Notes under the pieces: generated by a model
The model's input: the letters and a program-made list of their open reading frames with translations, nothing else
Databases searched by the model: none
Told to the model about the DNA's origin: nothing
Position numbers and translations under genes: made by a program
Assembly: GCA_040755415.1 (NCBI GenBank)
Contig: JBFMAZ010000013.1
Coordinates: 12,280-76,279, forward strand
Length of the DNA: 64,000 bases
Direction: 5' to 3'
Source: QYQD01 sp040755415
GTDB lineage: Bacteria > Desulfobacterota > QYQD01
Part shown: positions 1 through 8,304 of the stretch, in pieces
Layout of the letters: each line of letters begins with the position of its first letter
Numbering within the stretch: position 1 is the stretch's first letter

Positions 1-1253
1 GGGTCGTAATAAAGCGGATGCCTCCGTAATAACCCGGTCAGGAGCGAACGCCAGGGTTCATCCGCCGGAGAAAGGTCCTTATCCACATATCCCTTATCGA
101 CTATAGATACGGCCTTCTTCTTCAAGGCTATAGCCTGCGCATAGCCGAAGCGAAAGATTTCAGTCAGAGGTATAGCTTGAAGGAGTCCCCGGGCCCGTTC
201 GGCTTGCCCCTGGCCGATATATTCTAAGCCGATATTAAGATAGCGGGAGGCCTTCTGAATCCCCCTCTTAATATCCTTCATCTCGTCGAAGTCAAGGACA
301 TCTGCCATAACCACATGGTTGCATACATGGGCCCACCCGCGCTTGATGCGGTCCAGAGGCTCCTGATCCCTTATTAGTTCAAGGACCTTCAGTACAAAAG
401 AGGGGCGTTCGGAAACAGACAGCGGATATACAGGCGCCGGAGCCATTGACTCAATATCGGATTCGATCAGAGGTAGAGGCACAGCCGCCTTTACCCGGGA
501 AGGGTCGGGTATAGAAGGCGGTTTGTATATATCCAGGGCCTCATGAAAGGTGGGGACACCATGGTCTGCCAGCCTGGCCTGCCGCCATTTATAGGCCTCC
601 TCCTCTATCTCCACTTCAACGTCCCAGATTATGGATTCCATTAGATCAAAGTAGAGCTTTGGATTTATCTCCCGGGCAATCTCTACAACCCTGCCTAACG
701 TGTCCTGCACGCCTGGCTTCTTAAAGCGAATAAGGTAATAATTATCCACGGTAAAAGGCGGGAAGGCGTCAATATCTTCAAGCCTGTCCTCTTCCATACC
801 TACCTTAAAGACGCTAGCAAAATGTTTAAACAGACTCACTATGAGAGAAAAATCCACGGTATTAAGCCACGCGGCTACTTTGTCCTCGCTGCAGGCAAAT
901 AGGAGGCGCAGCCACTCAAAAATCTTATCGGGTTTAAGGCGGTCCCTTTCCCACCAATCAATATCCAGGATGAGATGTAGCTGCTCAGGGGTGATCAGAC
1001 TAATGAGCGGCAGGGCATCTGTGGCCCCGATCTCTTTTATCGTAAAAAACAACTCTTCCGGCGGGAAAAGGGCCACAACCTCTTCCGGACGGCTCGTCAG
1101 TAGCACCAGGGCCTGTCTTTCCTTTGCGGAGGCGCGCATTATAAAGTCAACCCGATCCGGCAGAGGCAACCGATCCAGAAAACGGCCTGCTTCCCGGGCC
1201 TCCAGTTTCAGTAACTCACCCGGTGATTTTTCTGTATATGACTTCTCTTTCAT
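1..1253 (-). CDS. DUF6178 family protein, C-terminus cut by window edge
   Basis: Open frame on the minus strand from an ATG at 1253 to the window edge, 417 codons with no stop, so the C-terminal part is missing. The N-terminus begins MKEKSYTEKSPGE and the chain is acidic, helical and rich in WW/Trp pairs (DIDWWERDRLKP) with no signal peptide or membrane segment, so it is probably cytosolic. The pattern matches what I recall of the DUF6178 family, which is typical of Desulfobacterota and has no assigned reaction. It follows yraN in the same direction but is separated from it by a mobile repeat (1326-1487), so it may rely on read-through or its own promoter. Family assignment is from memory of the pattern, not from a search. 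Confidence 0.65.
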   Translation of the reverse strand, partial: MKEKSYTEKSPGELLKLEAREAGRFLDRLPLPDRVDFIMRASAKERQALVLLTSRPEEVVALFPPEELFFTIKEIGATDALPLISLITPEQLHLILDIDWWERDRLKPDKIFEWLRLLFACSEDKVAAWLNTVDFSLIVSLFKHFASVFKVGMEEDRLEDIDAFPPFTVDNYYLIRFKKPGVQDTLGRVVEIAREINPKLYFDLMESIIWDVEVEIEEEAYKWRQARLADHGVPTFHEALDIYKPPSIPDPSRVKAAVPLPLIESDIESMAPAPVYPLSVSERPSFVLKVLELIRDQEPLDRIKRGWAHVCNHVVMADVLDFDEMKDIKRGIQKASRYLNIGLEYIGQGQAERARGLLQAIPLTEIFRFGYAQAIALKKKAVSIVDKGYVDKDLSPADEPWRSLLTGLLRRHPLYYD

Positions 1254-1325
1254 AATAATCTAACGCCTTCTAAGGCCATCAGCTTTCAGCGGTCAGCGAA
1301 AAAGAGATTTCAAATTTCAAATCTC

Positions 1326-1487
1326 GTAACACTTTAGCTGTTTGAAAAGAGCTAGTCGTCCAGAAAACGGCGCCTCGAAAATCCCCCTTAATCCCCCTTT
1401 TTCAAAGGGGGAAATGTTTCTCCTCCCTTTGGAAAAGGGAGGTTGGGAGGGATTTTAAAATACTTTTTCAAACAGCTAAACTGATAC
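1326..1487 (+). mobile_element. MITE family 1, copy A (162 bp, 8-bp TSD)
   Basis: Non-coding element with imperfect terminal inverted repeats: left end GTAACACTTTAGCTG, right end read inwards GTATCAGTTTAGCTG, about 21 of the first 23 bases paired. It is flanked by a perfect 8-bp direct repeat CAAATCTC (1318-1325 and 1488-1495), the mark of transposition. The interior holds two GC-rich hairpins (around 1383-1412 and 1421-1455). It differs from the copy at 33137 by a single base (position 8). It has no coding capacity, so it must be moved in trans. It sits between yraN and the DUF6178 gene. Confidence 0.9.
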
Positions 1488-1551
1488 CAAATCTCAAATT
1501 TGAGATCATGAATACTGAAAGCTGAACGCTGATAGCTAAATGCTTATAATC

Positions 1552-1920
1552 TCAATAGCTAACATCGAAGGCATTCTTGATAAGTTCAAATTGCGGCTGG
1601 CCATCTACAAACTGGATGGTCACCACGTCGAAGCGGGCTCGCTGGCCGAAGAGCCCCTTCTTATTTATAAACGCCAGGGCCGTCCTGGACAACTGTCTTT
1701 TTTTGTGGGCAGTTATGGCCTCTTTGGGATCTCCATACCTGAAGGAGCCACGGGATTTAACCTCTATGAATACCAGCGCCCCATCTTCTTCCGCAATAAT
1801 GTCCAGCTCTCCCATGCGGTCCCGGTAGTTTCTGGCCAGAATAAAATAGCCGGCTTTTTTGAGAAATTTTATGGCTAAGTCCTCTCCTTTTTTTCCGGCG
1901 AGTATCTTATCCAACCACAT
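1552..1920 (-). CDS. yraN: UPF0102 / YraN family endonuclease-like protein
   Basis: 122-residue cytosolic protein of the YraN (UPF0102) family, which has a Holliday-junction-resolvase-like PD-(D/E)XK fold. Visible signature: G-(E)-D-LA near residue 13, RNYR...GELDII around residues 30-42, and FIEVKSR around 51-57, giving the D...ExK catalytic layout. Its role in the cell is still poorly defined. The start at 1920 overlaps the 3' end of rnhB by 14 bases, implying translational coupling. rnhB-yraN adjacency is common in proteobacteria, which supports the call. Confidence 0.9.
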   Translation of the reverse strand: MWLDKILAGKKGEDLAIKFLKKAGYFILARNYRDRMGELDIIAEEDGALVFIEVKSRGSFRYGDPKEAITAHKKRQLSRTALAFINKKGLFGQRARFDVVTIQFVDGQPQFELIKNAFDVSY

Positions 1921-2548
1921 ACTCCCTTACACCGCGAAAGCTCTGCCGGTGTATTGGACAGCAGCCATGTTTCTTAATGGCCTGGCGGTGTTCTCTGGTG
2001 CCATAGCCCTTGTTCCGGCCAAAGTTATACATCGGATATTGCTCATGGTACTTATCCATAAGCGCATCCCGATATACCTTGGCAATGATGGAGGCCGCGG
2101 CAATAGATACGCTTCGGGAGTCCCCCTGGGCTATGGTTTTTTGGGGAATAACGGCGGGCATAGGCACAATGCCGTCCACCAGGAGATAATCCGGCCTGGG
2201 ATTGAGCTGAGCCACGGCTATTTGCATAGCCTTAAGGGTGGCCTGAAGGATATTGATTTGATCGATCTCTTCTGACTCTACGGCGCCGATGCCTATAGAT
2301 ATGGCCTGCCTACGGATAAGTTCATCACAAATAGCTCGCTGCCGGGCAGAAAGGGCTTTAGAATCATCTACCCCCGTAAACTCGCCGGTAGGGGGCAGAA
2401 TAACAGCGGCAGCCACTACCGGTCCTGCCAACGGCCCCCGCCCGGCCTCATCTACCCCGGCTATAAACCTCACACCCTGAACGTGGAGTTTTTTCTCCCA
2501 GAATAGACGTCCGCCTCCTTCAAATTCGGGCGAGGCAAGCTCCCACAT
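1907..2548 (-). CDS. rnhB: Ribonuclease HII
   Basis: 213-residue ribonuclease HII, which nicks RNA-DNA hybrids and removes single misincorporated ribonucleotides. The signature GVDEAGRGPLAGPVV lies near residues 31-45 and supplies the first Asp-Glu of the metal site; DDSKAL follows near 61, and the later Asp (LLVDG, about residue 125) completes the DEDD centre. Length is normal. ATG at 2548 lies only two bases after the stop of rplS, so the gene is read from the ffh-rplS operon; its own Shine-Dalgarno is weak, consistent with coupling. Confidence 0.95.
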   Translation of the reverse strand: MWELASPEFEGGGRLFWEKKLHVQGVRFIAGVDEAGRGPLAGPVVAAAVILPPTGEFTGVDDSKALSARQRAICDELIRRQAISIGIGAVESEEIDQINILQATLKAMQIAVAQLNPRPDYLLVDGIVPMPAVIPQKTIAQGDSRSVSIAAASIIAKVYRDALMDKYHEQYPMYNFGRNKGYGTREHRQAIKKHGCCPIHRQSFRGVREYVVG

Positions 2549-2550
2549 AG

Positions 2551-2901
2551 CTATCCCTGCCGCTGTTCCTTAATGCGAGCCGCCTTCCCGGACAGTTTGC
2601 GGAGATAGTAGAGTTTTGCCCGGCGCACCTTGCCGTTAGAGACGACCTCTACACGATCAATGCGTGGCGAATGTAGAGGAAAAGTCCTCTCTACACCTAC
2701 GCCATAGGAGACCTTCCTCACAGTAAAGGTAGTGTCAGCAAGGCTCCCGCGCATACGGATAACTACCCCCTCAAAGACCTGAACGCGCTCTTTTTCCTCG
2801 CCTTCTTTTATCTTGACGTGGATCTTTACCTTGTCACCCGGTCTAAAATCAGGCAGGTCGCCCCGCATCTGTTCACGTTCAATCAATTCCATTGCATCCA
2901 T
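2551..2901 (-). CDS. rplS: 50S ribosomal protein L19
   Basis: 116-residue L19, located at the 30S-50S interface. Family blocks visible: FRPGDKVKIHVKIKEG (residues 19-34), ERVQVFEGVVIRMRG (37-52), VGVERTFPLHSPRID (68-82) and the C-terminal VRRAKLYYLRKLSGKAARIKE. Full length for the family. It lies in the classical order rpsP-(khpA)-rimM-trmD-rplS, here with a SPOUT methylase gene between trmD and rplS. The upstream GGGAGGTACC is a good ribosome-binding site. Confidence 0.98.
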   Translation of the reverse strand: MDAMELIEREQMRGDLPDFRPGDKVKIHVKIKEGEEKERVQVFEGVVIRMRGSLADTTFTVRKVSYGVGVERTFPLHSPRIDRVEVVSNGKVRRAKLYYLRKLSGKAARIKEQRQG

Positions 2902-2912
2902 AAGGTACCTCC

Positions 2913-3482
2913 CTATCCTCTGTCACCCAAAAATCTATCTACTATAATAGCCGCAGCGCTGCGCACAGAAAGGTGATTGTACCGTGCACTTTTTTGCACC
3001 GGGCTTAACACATAATCGGCTTGTTCTATTACCTCTCCGGCTAATCCCCAGGCCGTGCCGAAGATCAACAATAGCGGGCGTTCTCCCGCTAACAGTGTCC
3101 GGGCCTCTTCTATACCAAGCGCCGGCCCCCTTTCCCTGGCGCCTGTAGCCAGGACAACGGGTTCCTTGCCGGTTCCGGCCTGAATACTATCCCGGACCTG
3201 TTCAATGGAATCGCTGACCCGCACCAAATTAAGGGCATCTACCCGGTCCTTATTGTACGCGCCGCCCCAGCCTGAAAGCCAATGGTCAAGTATCCGCCCT
3301 ATAAGAACCTGTTGTTCTTTAACCGGGGTTATAACATGGAAGGCACCCAGACTGTATGTCTTCGCCAGCCGTGCTAAATCATGTAAGTCTAAATTGGTTA
3401 CGGCTGAGGCGATAATGGAGCCTTTTTTATTATACACAGGATAGTGGACAAGCGCTATGTCCACCCGAACCTTATTTTGCAT
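2913..3482 (-). CDS. SPOUT-class RNA methyltransferase (Methyltrn_RNA_4 type)
   Basis: 189-residue protein resembling the small SAM-dependent RNA methyltransferases of the SPOUT (alpha/beta knot) fold that sit beside trmD in Deltaproteobacteria, Aquificae and Thermotogae. Visible: N-terminal strand VDIALVHYPVYNKKG, then SAVTNLDLHDLARLAKTY, and the knot-region glycine motif LLLIFGTAWGL (about 142-152) followed by LSPVQKSARYNHLSVRSA near the C-terminus, typical of cofactor-binding loops in this fold. The substrate RNA is unknown. The start (ATG 3482) overlaps the trmD stop codon by one base, so the two are co-translated. Confidence 0.8.
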   Translation of the reverse strand: MQNKVRVDIALVHYPVYNKKGSIIASAVTNLDLHDLARLAKTYSLGAFHVITPVKEQQVLIGRILDHWLSGWGGAYNKDRVDALNLVRVSDSIEQVRDSIQAGTGKEPVVLATGARERGPALGIEEARTLLAGERPLLLIFGTAWGLAGEVIEQADYVLSPVQKSARYNHLSVRSAAAIIVDRFLGDRG

Positions 3483-4225
3483 CAGCCGGCCTTAGGTTTG
3501 CGCTCTCTTTCGATCTCTTCCAGCAAACGGCGGTCCTCAACAGAAAGGTCAGCGGTCTTCAACAAATCCGGCCTCTTGAGCAGGGTCTGCTTCAGGGCCT
3601 CTTTGCGGCGCCAGAGAGCGATCTTCTCATGATCCCCGGACAATAAAATAGACGGAACCTCCAATCCCTGCCATACCTGCGGCCTGGTAAACTGGGGATA
3701 CTTCAGGAGGCCGCCCATAAAAGAATCTCTGGCCGCCGAGTCTGGCGAACCCAGCACACCCGGTAAGAGCCGGGTTATCGAATCAATAAGCACCAGGGCA
3801 GCTAATTCGCCCCCGGAAAGGACATAGTCACCGATAGATATCTCGTCATCTACAAAATGAAGAATCCGTTCATCAATGCCTTCATAACGCCCGCATATAA
3901 GGAATAAATGATTATATGTACTCATTTCTCTGGCTACGGCTTGTGTATAAAGCCGGCCTTGCGGGCTGAGCAAAACCACTCGTGTTCTCGCATCTTCAGC
4001 CTTTATGGCCCGGATGGCCCGGTAGATTGGTTCGGGCTTCATCACCATCCCTTCACCACCGCCATAAGGACGATCATCCGTTACCTGATGTTTACCCGTG
4101 GTGTAGTCCCGCAGATTTATAATTCTAACGGTGGCCTTGCCTTCCTTGATGGCCTTGCCCAGGATACCCTCGGCCAGGACTGAAGATGGCAGTTGTGGGA
4201 ATATGGTCAAGATATCAAATATCAT
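3482..4225 (-). CDS. trmD: tRNA (guanine37-N1)-methyltransferase
   Basis: 247-residue TrmD, a homodimeric trefoil-knot enzyme that methylates G37 next to the anticodon and so prevents +1 frameshifting. Diagnostic motifs: DRPYGGGEGMVMKPEP (about 55-70), LICGRYEGIDERI (about 109-121) and the SAM loop SIGDYVLSGGELAALVLID (about 132-150). C-terminal region KYPQFTRP is also canonical. Start ATG 4225 overlaps rimM by 11 bases. It is part of the leftward ffh-rpsP-khpA-rimM-trmD operon. Confidence 0.98.
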   Translation of the reverse strand: MIFDILTIFPQLPSSVLAEGILGKAIKEGKATVRIINLRDYTTGKHQVTDDRPYGGGEGMVMKPEPIYRAIRAIKAEDARTRVVLLSPQGRLYTQAVAREMSTYNHLFLICGRYEGIDERILHFVDDEISIGDYVLSGGELAALVLIDSITRLLPGVLGSPDSAARDSFMGGLLKYPQFTRPQVWQGLEVPSILLSGDHEKIALWRRKEALKQTLLKRPDLLKTADLSVEDRRLLEEIERERKPKAG

Positions 4226-4739
4226 TCATATTCAACAAACCTTCCAGCGGGCGGACCGTTATGATCTTATTCGCCAGGTCTATTTTGACCACTACGTCCT
4301 CGATAGCCGGAATAAGATATTCTTTCGGTCCGTTTTCGACTACATAAACATCATTGCTGCCGGTCGGAAAGACGGCCTTTATCTTTCCCAACACAGAGCC
4401 ATCTTCTAATTGGACCGTCAGCCCTATAATCTGGTGCCAGTAATATTCGTCAGCCGGTATTTTTCTAAGCCACTTCTTTGGACAATAGACCTCTGAATGG
4501 ATAAATGACTCCGCCTTTGTGCGGGAATCCACTCCCGATAGACCAAGAAGGACAACCCGCCCTTTCACGCCGGCAGATTCCAGCCTAAGCTCTTGAAGTC
4601 CACCTGCTTTATCTTTCAACCAGACAGCTTTTAATGCCTTGAAGCCGTCGGGCGATTCGGTGTAGGGTAAGACCTTCAATAGTCCCCTGACACCATGAGC
4701 ACCAACTACTTTTCCGATGAGGATGTAATCCTCAGCCAT
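4215..4739 (-). CDS. rimM: Ribosome maturation factor RimM
   Basis: 16S rRNA processing factor that binds the 30S head near S19. The N-terminal domain shows IGKVVGAHGVRGLLKV and the C-terminal PRC-barrel shows EYYWHQIIGLTVQLEDGS followed by NDVYVVENG and EYLIPAIEDVVVKIDL, all typical of RimM. I prefer ATG 4739 (174 residues), preceded by GCAGG, over an in-frame TTG at 4754 that would overlap khpA. Neighbours khpA, trmD and rpsP confirm identity. Confidence 0.95.
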   Translation of the reverse strand: MAEDYILIGKVVGAHGVRGLLKVLPYTESPDGFKALKAVWLKDKAGGLQELRLESAGVKGRVVLLGLSGVDSRTKAESFIHSEVYCPKKWLRKIPADEYYWHQIIGLTVQLEDGSVLGKIKAVFPTGSNDVYVVENGPKEYLIPAIEDVVVKIDLANKIITVRPLEGLLNMNDI

Positions 4740-4746
4740 TAGCCTG

Positions 4747-4977
4747 CTACTCAATGATCTCGAGGACTGCCCTCTTCCTTAACTTAGTCGAGGCAGCGCT
4801 TAAGATAGTACGCATAGATCGGGCAGTACGTCCCTGTTTGCCAATAACCTTCCCCAGGTCCTCCTTGGCCACCTTCAATTCGATGACGGAAGTCTGCTCG
4901 CCCTCTATCTCATTAACTTCCACTGCATCCGGATTATCGACCAAAGCACGTGCAATATACCTGATCAATTCCTTCAT
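4747..4977 (-). CDS. khpA: KH-domain RNA-binding protein KhpA
   Basis: 76-residue single KH-domain protein of the KhpA family, a small RNA-binding protein encoded next to rpsP in many bacteria. It begins MKELIRYIARALVDNPD and carries the KH signature GKVIGKQGRTARSMRTIL, with the GxxG loop as GKQG. The ATG at 4977 is preceded by GGGAGG at good spacing and is preferred to an upstream in-frame ATG at 4998. It likely binds structured RNA as a homodimer or with a KhpB partner encoded elsewhere. Confidence 0.92.
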   Translation of the reverse strand: MKELIRYIARALVDNPDAVEVNEIEGEQTSVIELKVAKEDLGKVIGKQGRTARSMRTILSAASTKLRKRAVLEIIE

Positions 4978-5062
4978 CTCTCCAAACCTCCCTAGCATTA
5001 GGCTCGCTCGACAATCATGCCATGCAAAAATTATTCTATACGCTATCCATTCAAAGTGGAAG

Positions 5063-5311
5063 TTATTTTTTTAACAATCCGCCACTGATAAGTAAGCTCC
5101 TTACCGTGTCTGTAGGCTTAGCTCCTTTCTGCAGCCAATCGGCCAGCTTTTGCCCGTCCACCTGGACGGCATGAGGCGTCTGCTTAGGATCATAACTACC
5201 TATTTTATCAATAAACTTACCATCCCGCGGTGATTCCGAGTTTGCCACTACTAAACGATAAAATGGGCTTTTTTTGTCCCCTCGCCGCGCCAATCGAATT
5301 CTAACCGCCAT
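5063..5311 (-). CDS. rpsP: 30S ribosomal protein S16
   Basis: 82-residue S16, an early-assembly 30S protein. Starts MAVRIRLARRGDKKSPFYRLVVANS, the family hallmark, followed by IGSYDPKQ and the C-terminal KPTDTVRSLL. Full length. A GGGGAGG box precedes the ATG. It lies 33 bases after the ffh stop, so it is co-transcribed with ffh. Confidence 0.98.
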   Translation of the reverse strand: MAVRIRLARRGDKKSPFYRLVVANSESPRDGKFIDKIGSYDPKQTPHAVQVDGQKLADWLQKGAKPTDTVRSLLISGGLLKK

Positions 5312-5344
5312 ACTATCTTTTACCTCCCCGGTTGTTGGTTTTTA

Positions 5345-6673
5345 CTATAACGAGAATAGATTCTGTATATTTCTTAATCCACCCTTTTTGAGTTTTTTCA
5401 TCATCTTTTGCATGTGCGCGAAATTTTTTAGCAACTTATTTACGTCCTGCACTGAGGTACCGCTGCCTTGAGCGATGCGCCGCCTACGGCTTCCATTTAT
5501 GATTGTATAATTGTTTCGTTCCGCCTTGGTCATGGAATTTATAATAGCCTCTATCCTGACTAACTCGCTCTCGTCCGGACGTAATCCTTGCAACGATTTG
5601 ATCTTGTTTAGACCAGGAATCATGCCGATAAGCTGTTCCAGAGTCCCCATCTTTTTTATCTGCTGAAGTTGATCCCGGAAGTCCTCCAGGGTGAAAGACT
5701 CTTTTCTGATCTTTTTCTCAAGTTCTACGGCCTTCTTAGCATCAAGAGTGGCCTGGGCCTTCTCAATAAGAGTAAGGACATCGCCCATCCCCAGTATGCG
5801 GGAAGCCATGCGATCCGGATAGAACGGCTCTAAAGCATCCAGTTTCTCCCCCACACCAACAAATTTAATCGGCTTCTGAGTAACCGCTTTTATAGATAGA
5901 GCCGCTCCTCCGCGGGCATCGCCATCCATTTTAGTGAGAATTATACCGGTTAGCCCCAGGGTCTGGTTGAACTTCTCGGCTATATTAACCGCATCCTGAC
6001 CGGTCATGGCGTCGGCTACCAGAATAATTTCCGAAGGATCGATGGCCGCCTCGATGCCTTTAAGCTCATCCATAAGAACCGTATCAATGTGTAGGCGCCC
6101 CGCCGTATCTATGATGACGGTATCATAGGCCTTCTCCCTGGCCAGGGCCATAGCCCCTTGACAAATATCCAGGGGCTTCATGTCCGGCACAGACGGATAG
6201 GCGGCTATATTCAAATCATTAGCTAGTTTTTGCAACTGTTCGATAGCCGCCGGCCTATAGATATCGGCCGGCACCAGGTAAGGACGCCTTCCCTTCCCCC
6301 GCAGGTGTAAGGCCAGCTTACCTGCCGTGGTGGTCTTGCCCGAACCCTGCAGACCAACCAGCATGATAGACACCGGCCATTTCCCTGAAAAATTAATATC
6401 TTGTTTCTGCCCCCCCATCAGGGCGGTCAATTCCTCGTGAACTATCTTAACAAGTTGCTGCCCCGGGGTAAGGCTATCCAATACCTCCTGTCCGATAGCG
6501 CGTTCCTGAACTGTATTGACAAAATCTTTAACGACTTTATAGTTTACATCAGCTTCTAAAAGGGCAAGGCGCACCTCACGCAGGCCGTCCTGGATATTTT
6601 GCCCTGTTAATTTGCCGTACCCCCGGAGCTTCTTGAAAACGAGGTTGAGGCGTTCAGTTAAGCTTTCAAACAA
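5345..6673 (-). CDS. ffh: Signal recognition particle GTPase Ffh
   Basis: Protein subunit of the bacterial SRP that delivers ribosomes making membrane proteins to FtsY. Order of domains: N-domain beginning FESLTERLNLVFKKLRGYG, G-domain with P-loop GLQGSGKTTT (about residue 107), DTAGR, and TKMDGDARGG, then a methionine-rich M-domain ending in MQKMMKKLKKGG. I place the start at TTG 6673, giving an N-terminus LFESLTERL that matches the family and a GGGAG box upstream; a longer frame reaches an ATG at 6739 but adds 22 non-conserved residues. 442 residues, normal length. First gene of the leftward operon. Confidence 0.95.
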   Translation of the reverse strand: MFESLTERLNLVFKKLRGYGKLTGQNIQDGLREVRLALLEADVNYKVVKDFVNTVQERAIGQEVLDSLTPGQQLVKIVHEELTALMGGQKQDINFSGKWPVSIMLVGLQGSGKTTTAGKLALHLRGKGRRPYLVPADIYRPAAIEQLQKLANDLNIAAYPSVPDMKPLDICQGAMALAREKAYDTVIIDTAGRLHIDTVLMDELKGIEAAIDPSEIILVADAMTGQDAVNIAEKFNQTLGLTGIILTKMDGDARGGAALSIKAVTQKPIKFVGVGEKLDALEPFYPDRMASRILGMGDVLTLIEKAQATLDAKKAVELEKKIRKESFTLEDFRDQLQQIKKMGTLEQLIGMIPGLNKIKSLQGLRPDESELVRIEAIINSMTKAERNNYTIINGSRRRRIAQGSGTSVQDVNKLLKNFAHMQKMMKKLKKGGLRNIQNLFSL

Positions 6674-6743
6674 AACACTACTCCCTGGTTTTTTGAAACA
6701 TAAAAGTGTATTTATAAAATTTCTTTTGACAACCGTCAAGCAA

Positions 6744-6772
6744 ATTATATTTACAATTTCTTCACATAATAG
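6744..6772 (-). promoter_or_regulatory. Possible promoter for ffh operon
   Basis: On the minus strand a TATAAT hexamer lies at 6749-6744, about 70 bases upstream of the ffh start. The -35 position (about 6772-6767, CTATTA) is a poor match, so the call is weak. The surrounding 6740-6939 interval is very A/T rich and is the only space between the divergent ffh and rpoZ operons. Confidence 0.3.
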
Positions 6773-6816
6773 TAAGCCCGAATTCTAACAATCAAAAATA
6801 AAGAACCAAAAAAACA

Positions 6817-6844
6817 TTGCTAAGTAGAATAAACTTATTATAAT
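6817..6844 (+). promoter_or_regulatory. Sigma-70-type promoter upstream of rpoZ
   Basis: TTGCTA (6817-6822), a 16-base spacer and a perfect TATAAT (6839-6844), followed by about 95 bases of leader before the rpoZ ATG at 6940. The position in a divergent intergenic region and the consensus -10 support a promoter for rpoZ-dnaJ-moaC-birA. Confidence 0.55.
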
Positions 6845-6939
6845 TTTTGTTTTATGTTTCTTATGTAGCGGTAATTAGTTACCAAAAATCATGTCCGTAG
6901 GCTTTTCAGGCCCAGGGTCTAAAGAAAGGATGATATAAC

Positions 6940-7182
6940 ATGGCACGAGTTACGGTTGAAGATTGTTTAAAAAAGGTTAACAGTCGATTTGTCCTGGTTA
7001 ATCTGGCGAAAAAAAGGGTTCAACAGCTACGTACCGGCGCACAACCTCTGGTTCAATCCAGAAATAAGGAAATCGTCGTGGCCTTACGCGAGATAGCGGC
7101 AGGGAAGGTCACGCATGAAAATATAGATGAATTAGGAAAGGTTGAAAAAGGGCTGCAGGTAGAAGGGGAGATTAAAGAGTAG
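6940..7182 (+). CDS. rpoZ: RNA polymerase omega subunit
   Basis: 80-residue omega subunit, which helps fold and recruit the beta' subunit of RNA polymerase. Visible family pattern: MARVTVEDCLKKVNSRFVLVNLAKKRVQQL, then PLVQSRNKEIVVALREIAAGKV. Length is normal for short omegas. AAAGGATG precedes the start. First gene of an operon with dnaJ 12 bases downstream. Confidence 0.95.
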   Translation: MARVTVEDCLKKVNSRFVLVNLAKKRVQQLRTGAQPLVQSRNKEIVVALREIAAGKVTHENIDELGKVEKGLQVEGEIKE

Positions 7183-7194
7183 AACAGTAAAGAT

Positions 7195-8286
7195 ATGATC
7201 AAACGCGATTATTACGAGGCACTTAATGTTCCGCGGGATGCTTCTGAGGAGGAGATAAAAAGGAGCTATCGCCGCCTGGCTATGAAGTATCATCCAGACC
7301 GAAACCCCGGAGATAAAGAGGCAGAAGAGCGTTTCAAGGAAGCGGCTGAGGCCTACGAAGTCCTTATGGATCCCCAGAAAAGAGAAATTTACAATCATTA
7401 TGGACATGAAGGACTACAGGGCGCCGGATTTAGGGGGTTCAGCGGTTTTGATGATATATTTGCCAGTTTCAGTGATATATTTGAGGAATTCTTCGGCTTT
7501 GGAACTACGAGGCAAGGTCGAACCGCTCCCAGACCGGGGGCCGACCTGCGCTATGATCTGAACATTTCATTTACCGATGCAGCGTTCGGTAGGGAAACAG
7601 AGATAGAAATAAGTAGACTGGAGACCTGTTCGGCCTGCGGAGGCAGCGGGTGTAAAGAAAATTCCCGTCCCGGCACCTGTCCAACCTGCCGCGGAAGAGG
7701 GCAGGTCGTACGCGCAGAGGGCTTCTTCCGTATCAGCACCACCTGCCCCCACTGCCGCGGCGTAGGGACCATCATCACTAATCCTTGTTTAAATTGCGCC
7801 GGTAGTGGGCAGACACGAGTCAAAAAGAAAGTGGCCATTAAGATCCCCCCTGGTGTGGACACTGGAGCAAGGCTTCGATTGCGGGGAGAAGGGGAAAGCG
7901 GAGAAAGAGGCGGCCCACCAGGTGATCTTTACGTAGTTTTACATGTTGAGCCTCACGATTTTTTTGAACGGAAAGGCTATGATATTTATTGTCATGTACC
8001 TATTCCCTTCACTCAGGCCGCCTTAGGCGACAAAATCGAAGTCCCTACCCTGAAAGGAATTAAAAAAGTTACTATCCCTGAGGGCATACAATCAGGCGAA
8101 ACCATCGTCTTAAAGGGCGAGGGCATACCTTTTTTGCAAGGGCACGGGAAAGGGGATCAAATAATAGAGGTGATTGTCAACACACCGGTATCCCTTACTG
8201 CCCGTCAGAAAGAAATTTTACGCGAATTTGCCGAAATCGAAGCAGAAAAACACGCCGGGTTTTTTAAGAAAATATTCCGTAAGTAA
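7195..8286 (+). CDS. dnaJ: Chaperone protein DnaJ
   Basis: 363-residue class I J-protein that stimulates DnaK ATPase and binds unfolded clients. J-domain at 1-70 with His33-Pro34-Asp35; a Gly/Phe-rich stretch around 75-115; four CxxCxGxG zinc repeats (CSACGGSG, CPTCRGRG, CPHCRGVG, CLNCAGSG) at about 143-210; then the C-terminal client-binding beta domains. The first zinc pair and others are complete. Length is slightly short of E. coli DnaJ. Located between rpoZ and moaC with close spacing; no dnaK or grpE is adjacent. Confidence 0.96.
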   Translation: MIKRDYYEALNVPRDASEEEIKRSYRRLAMKYHPDRNPGDKEAEERFKEAAEAYEVLMDPQKREIYNHYGHEGLQGAGFRGFSGFDDIFASFSDIFEEFFGFGTTRQGRTAPRPGADLRYDLNISFTDAAFGRETEIEISRLETCSACGGSGCKENSRPGTCPTCRGRGQVVRAEGFFRISTTCPHCRGVGTIITNPCLNCAGSGQTRVKKKVAIKIPPGVDTGARLRLRGEGESGERGGPPGDLYVVLHVEPHDFFERKGYDIYCHVPIPFTQAALGDKIEVPTLKGIKKVTIPEGIQSGETIVLKGEGIPFLQGHGKGDQIIEVIVNTPVSLTARQKEILREFAEIEAEKHAGFFKKIFRK

Positions 8287-8304
8287 AGTAGGGACTCACA
8301 GACT

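Noticed and set aside
1383..1460. Rho-independent terminator after the DUF6178 and yraN genes
   Set aside because: The hairpins are part of the mobile repeat, found at several other sites in the window, so not a dedicated terminator.
7551..7862. Possible minus-strand gene inside dnaJ
   Set aside because: It is the reverse of the Cys/Gly-rich zinc region; no ribosome-binding site or recognisable protein.
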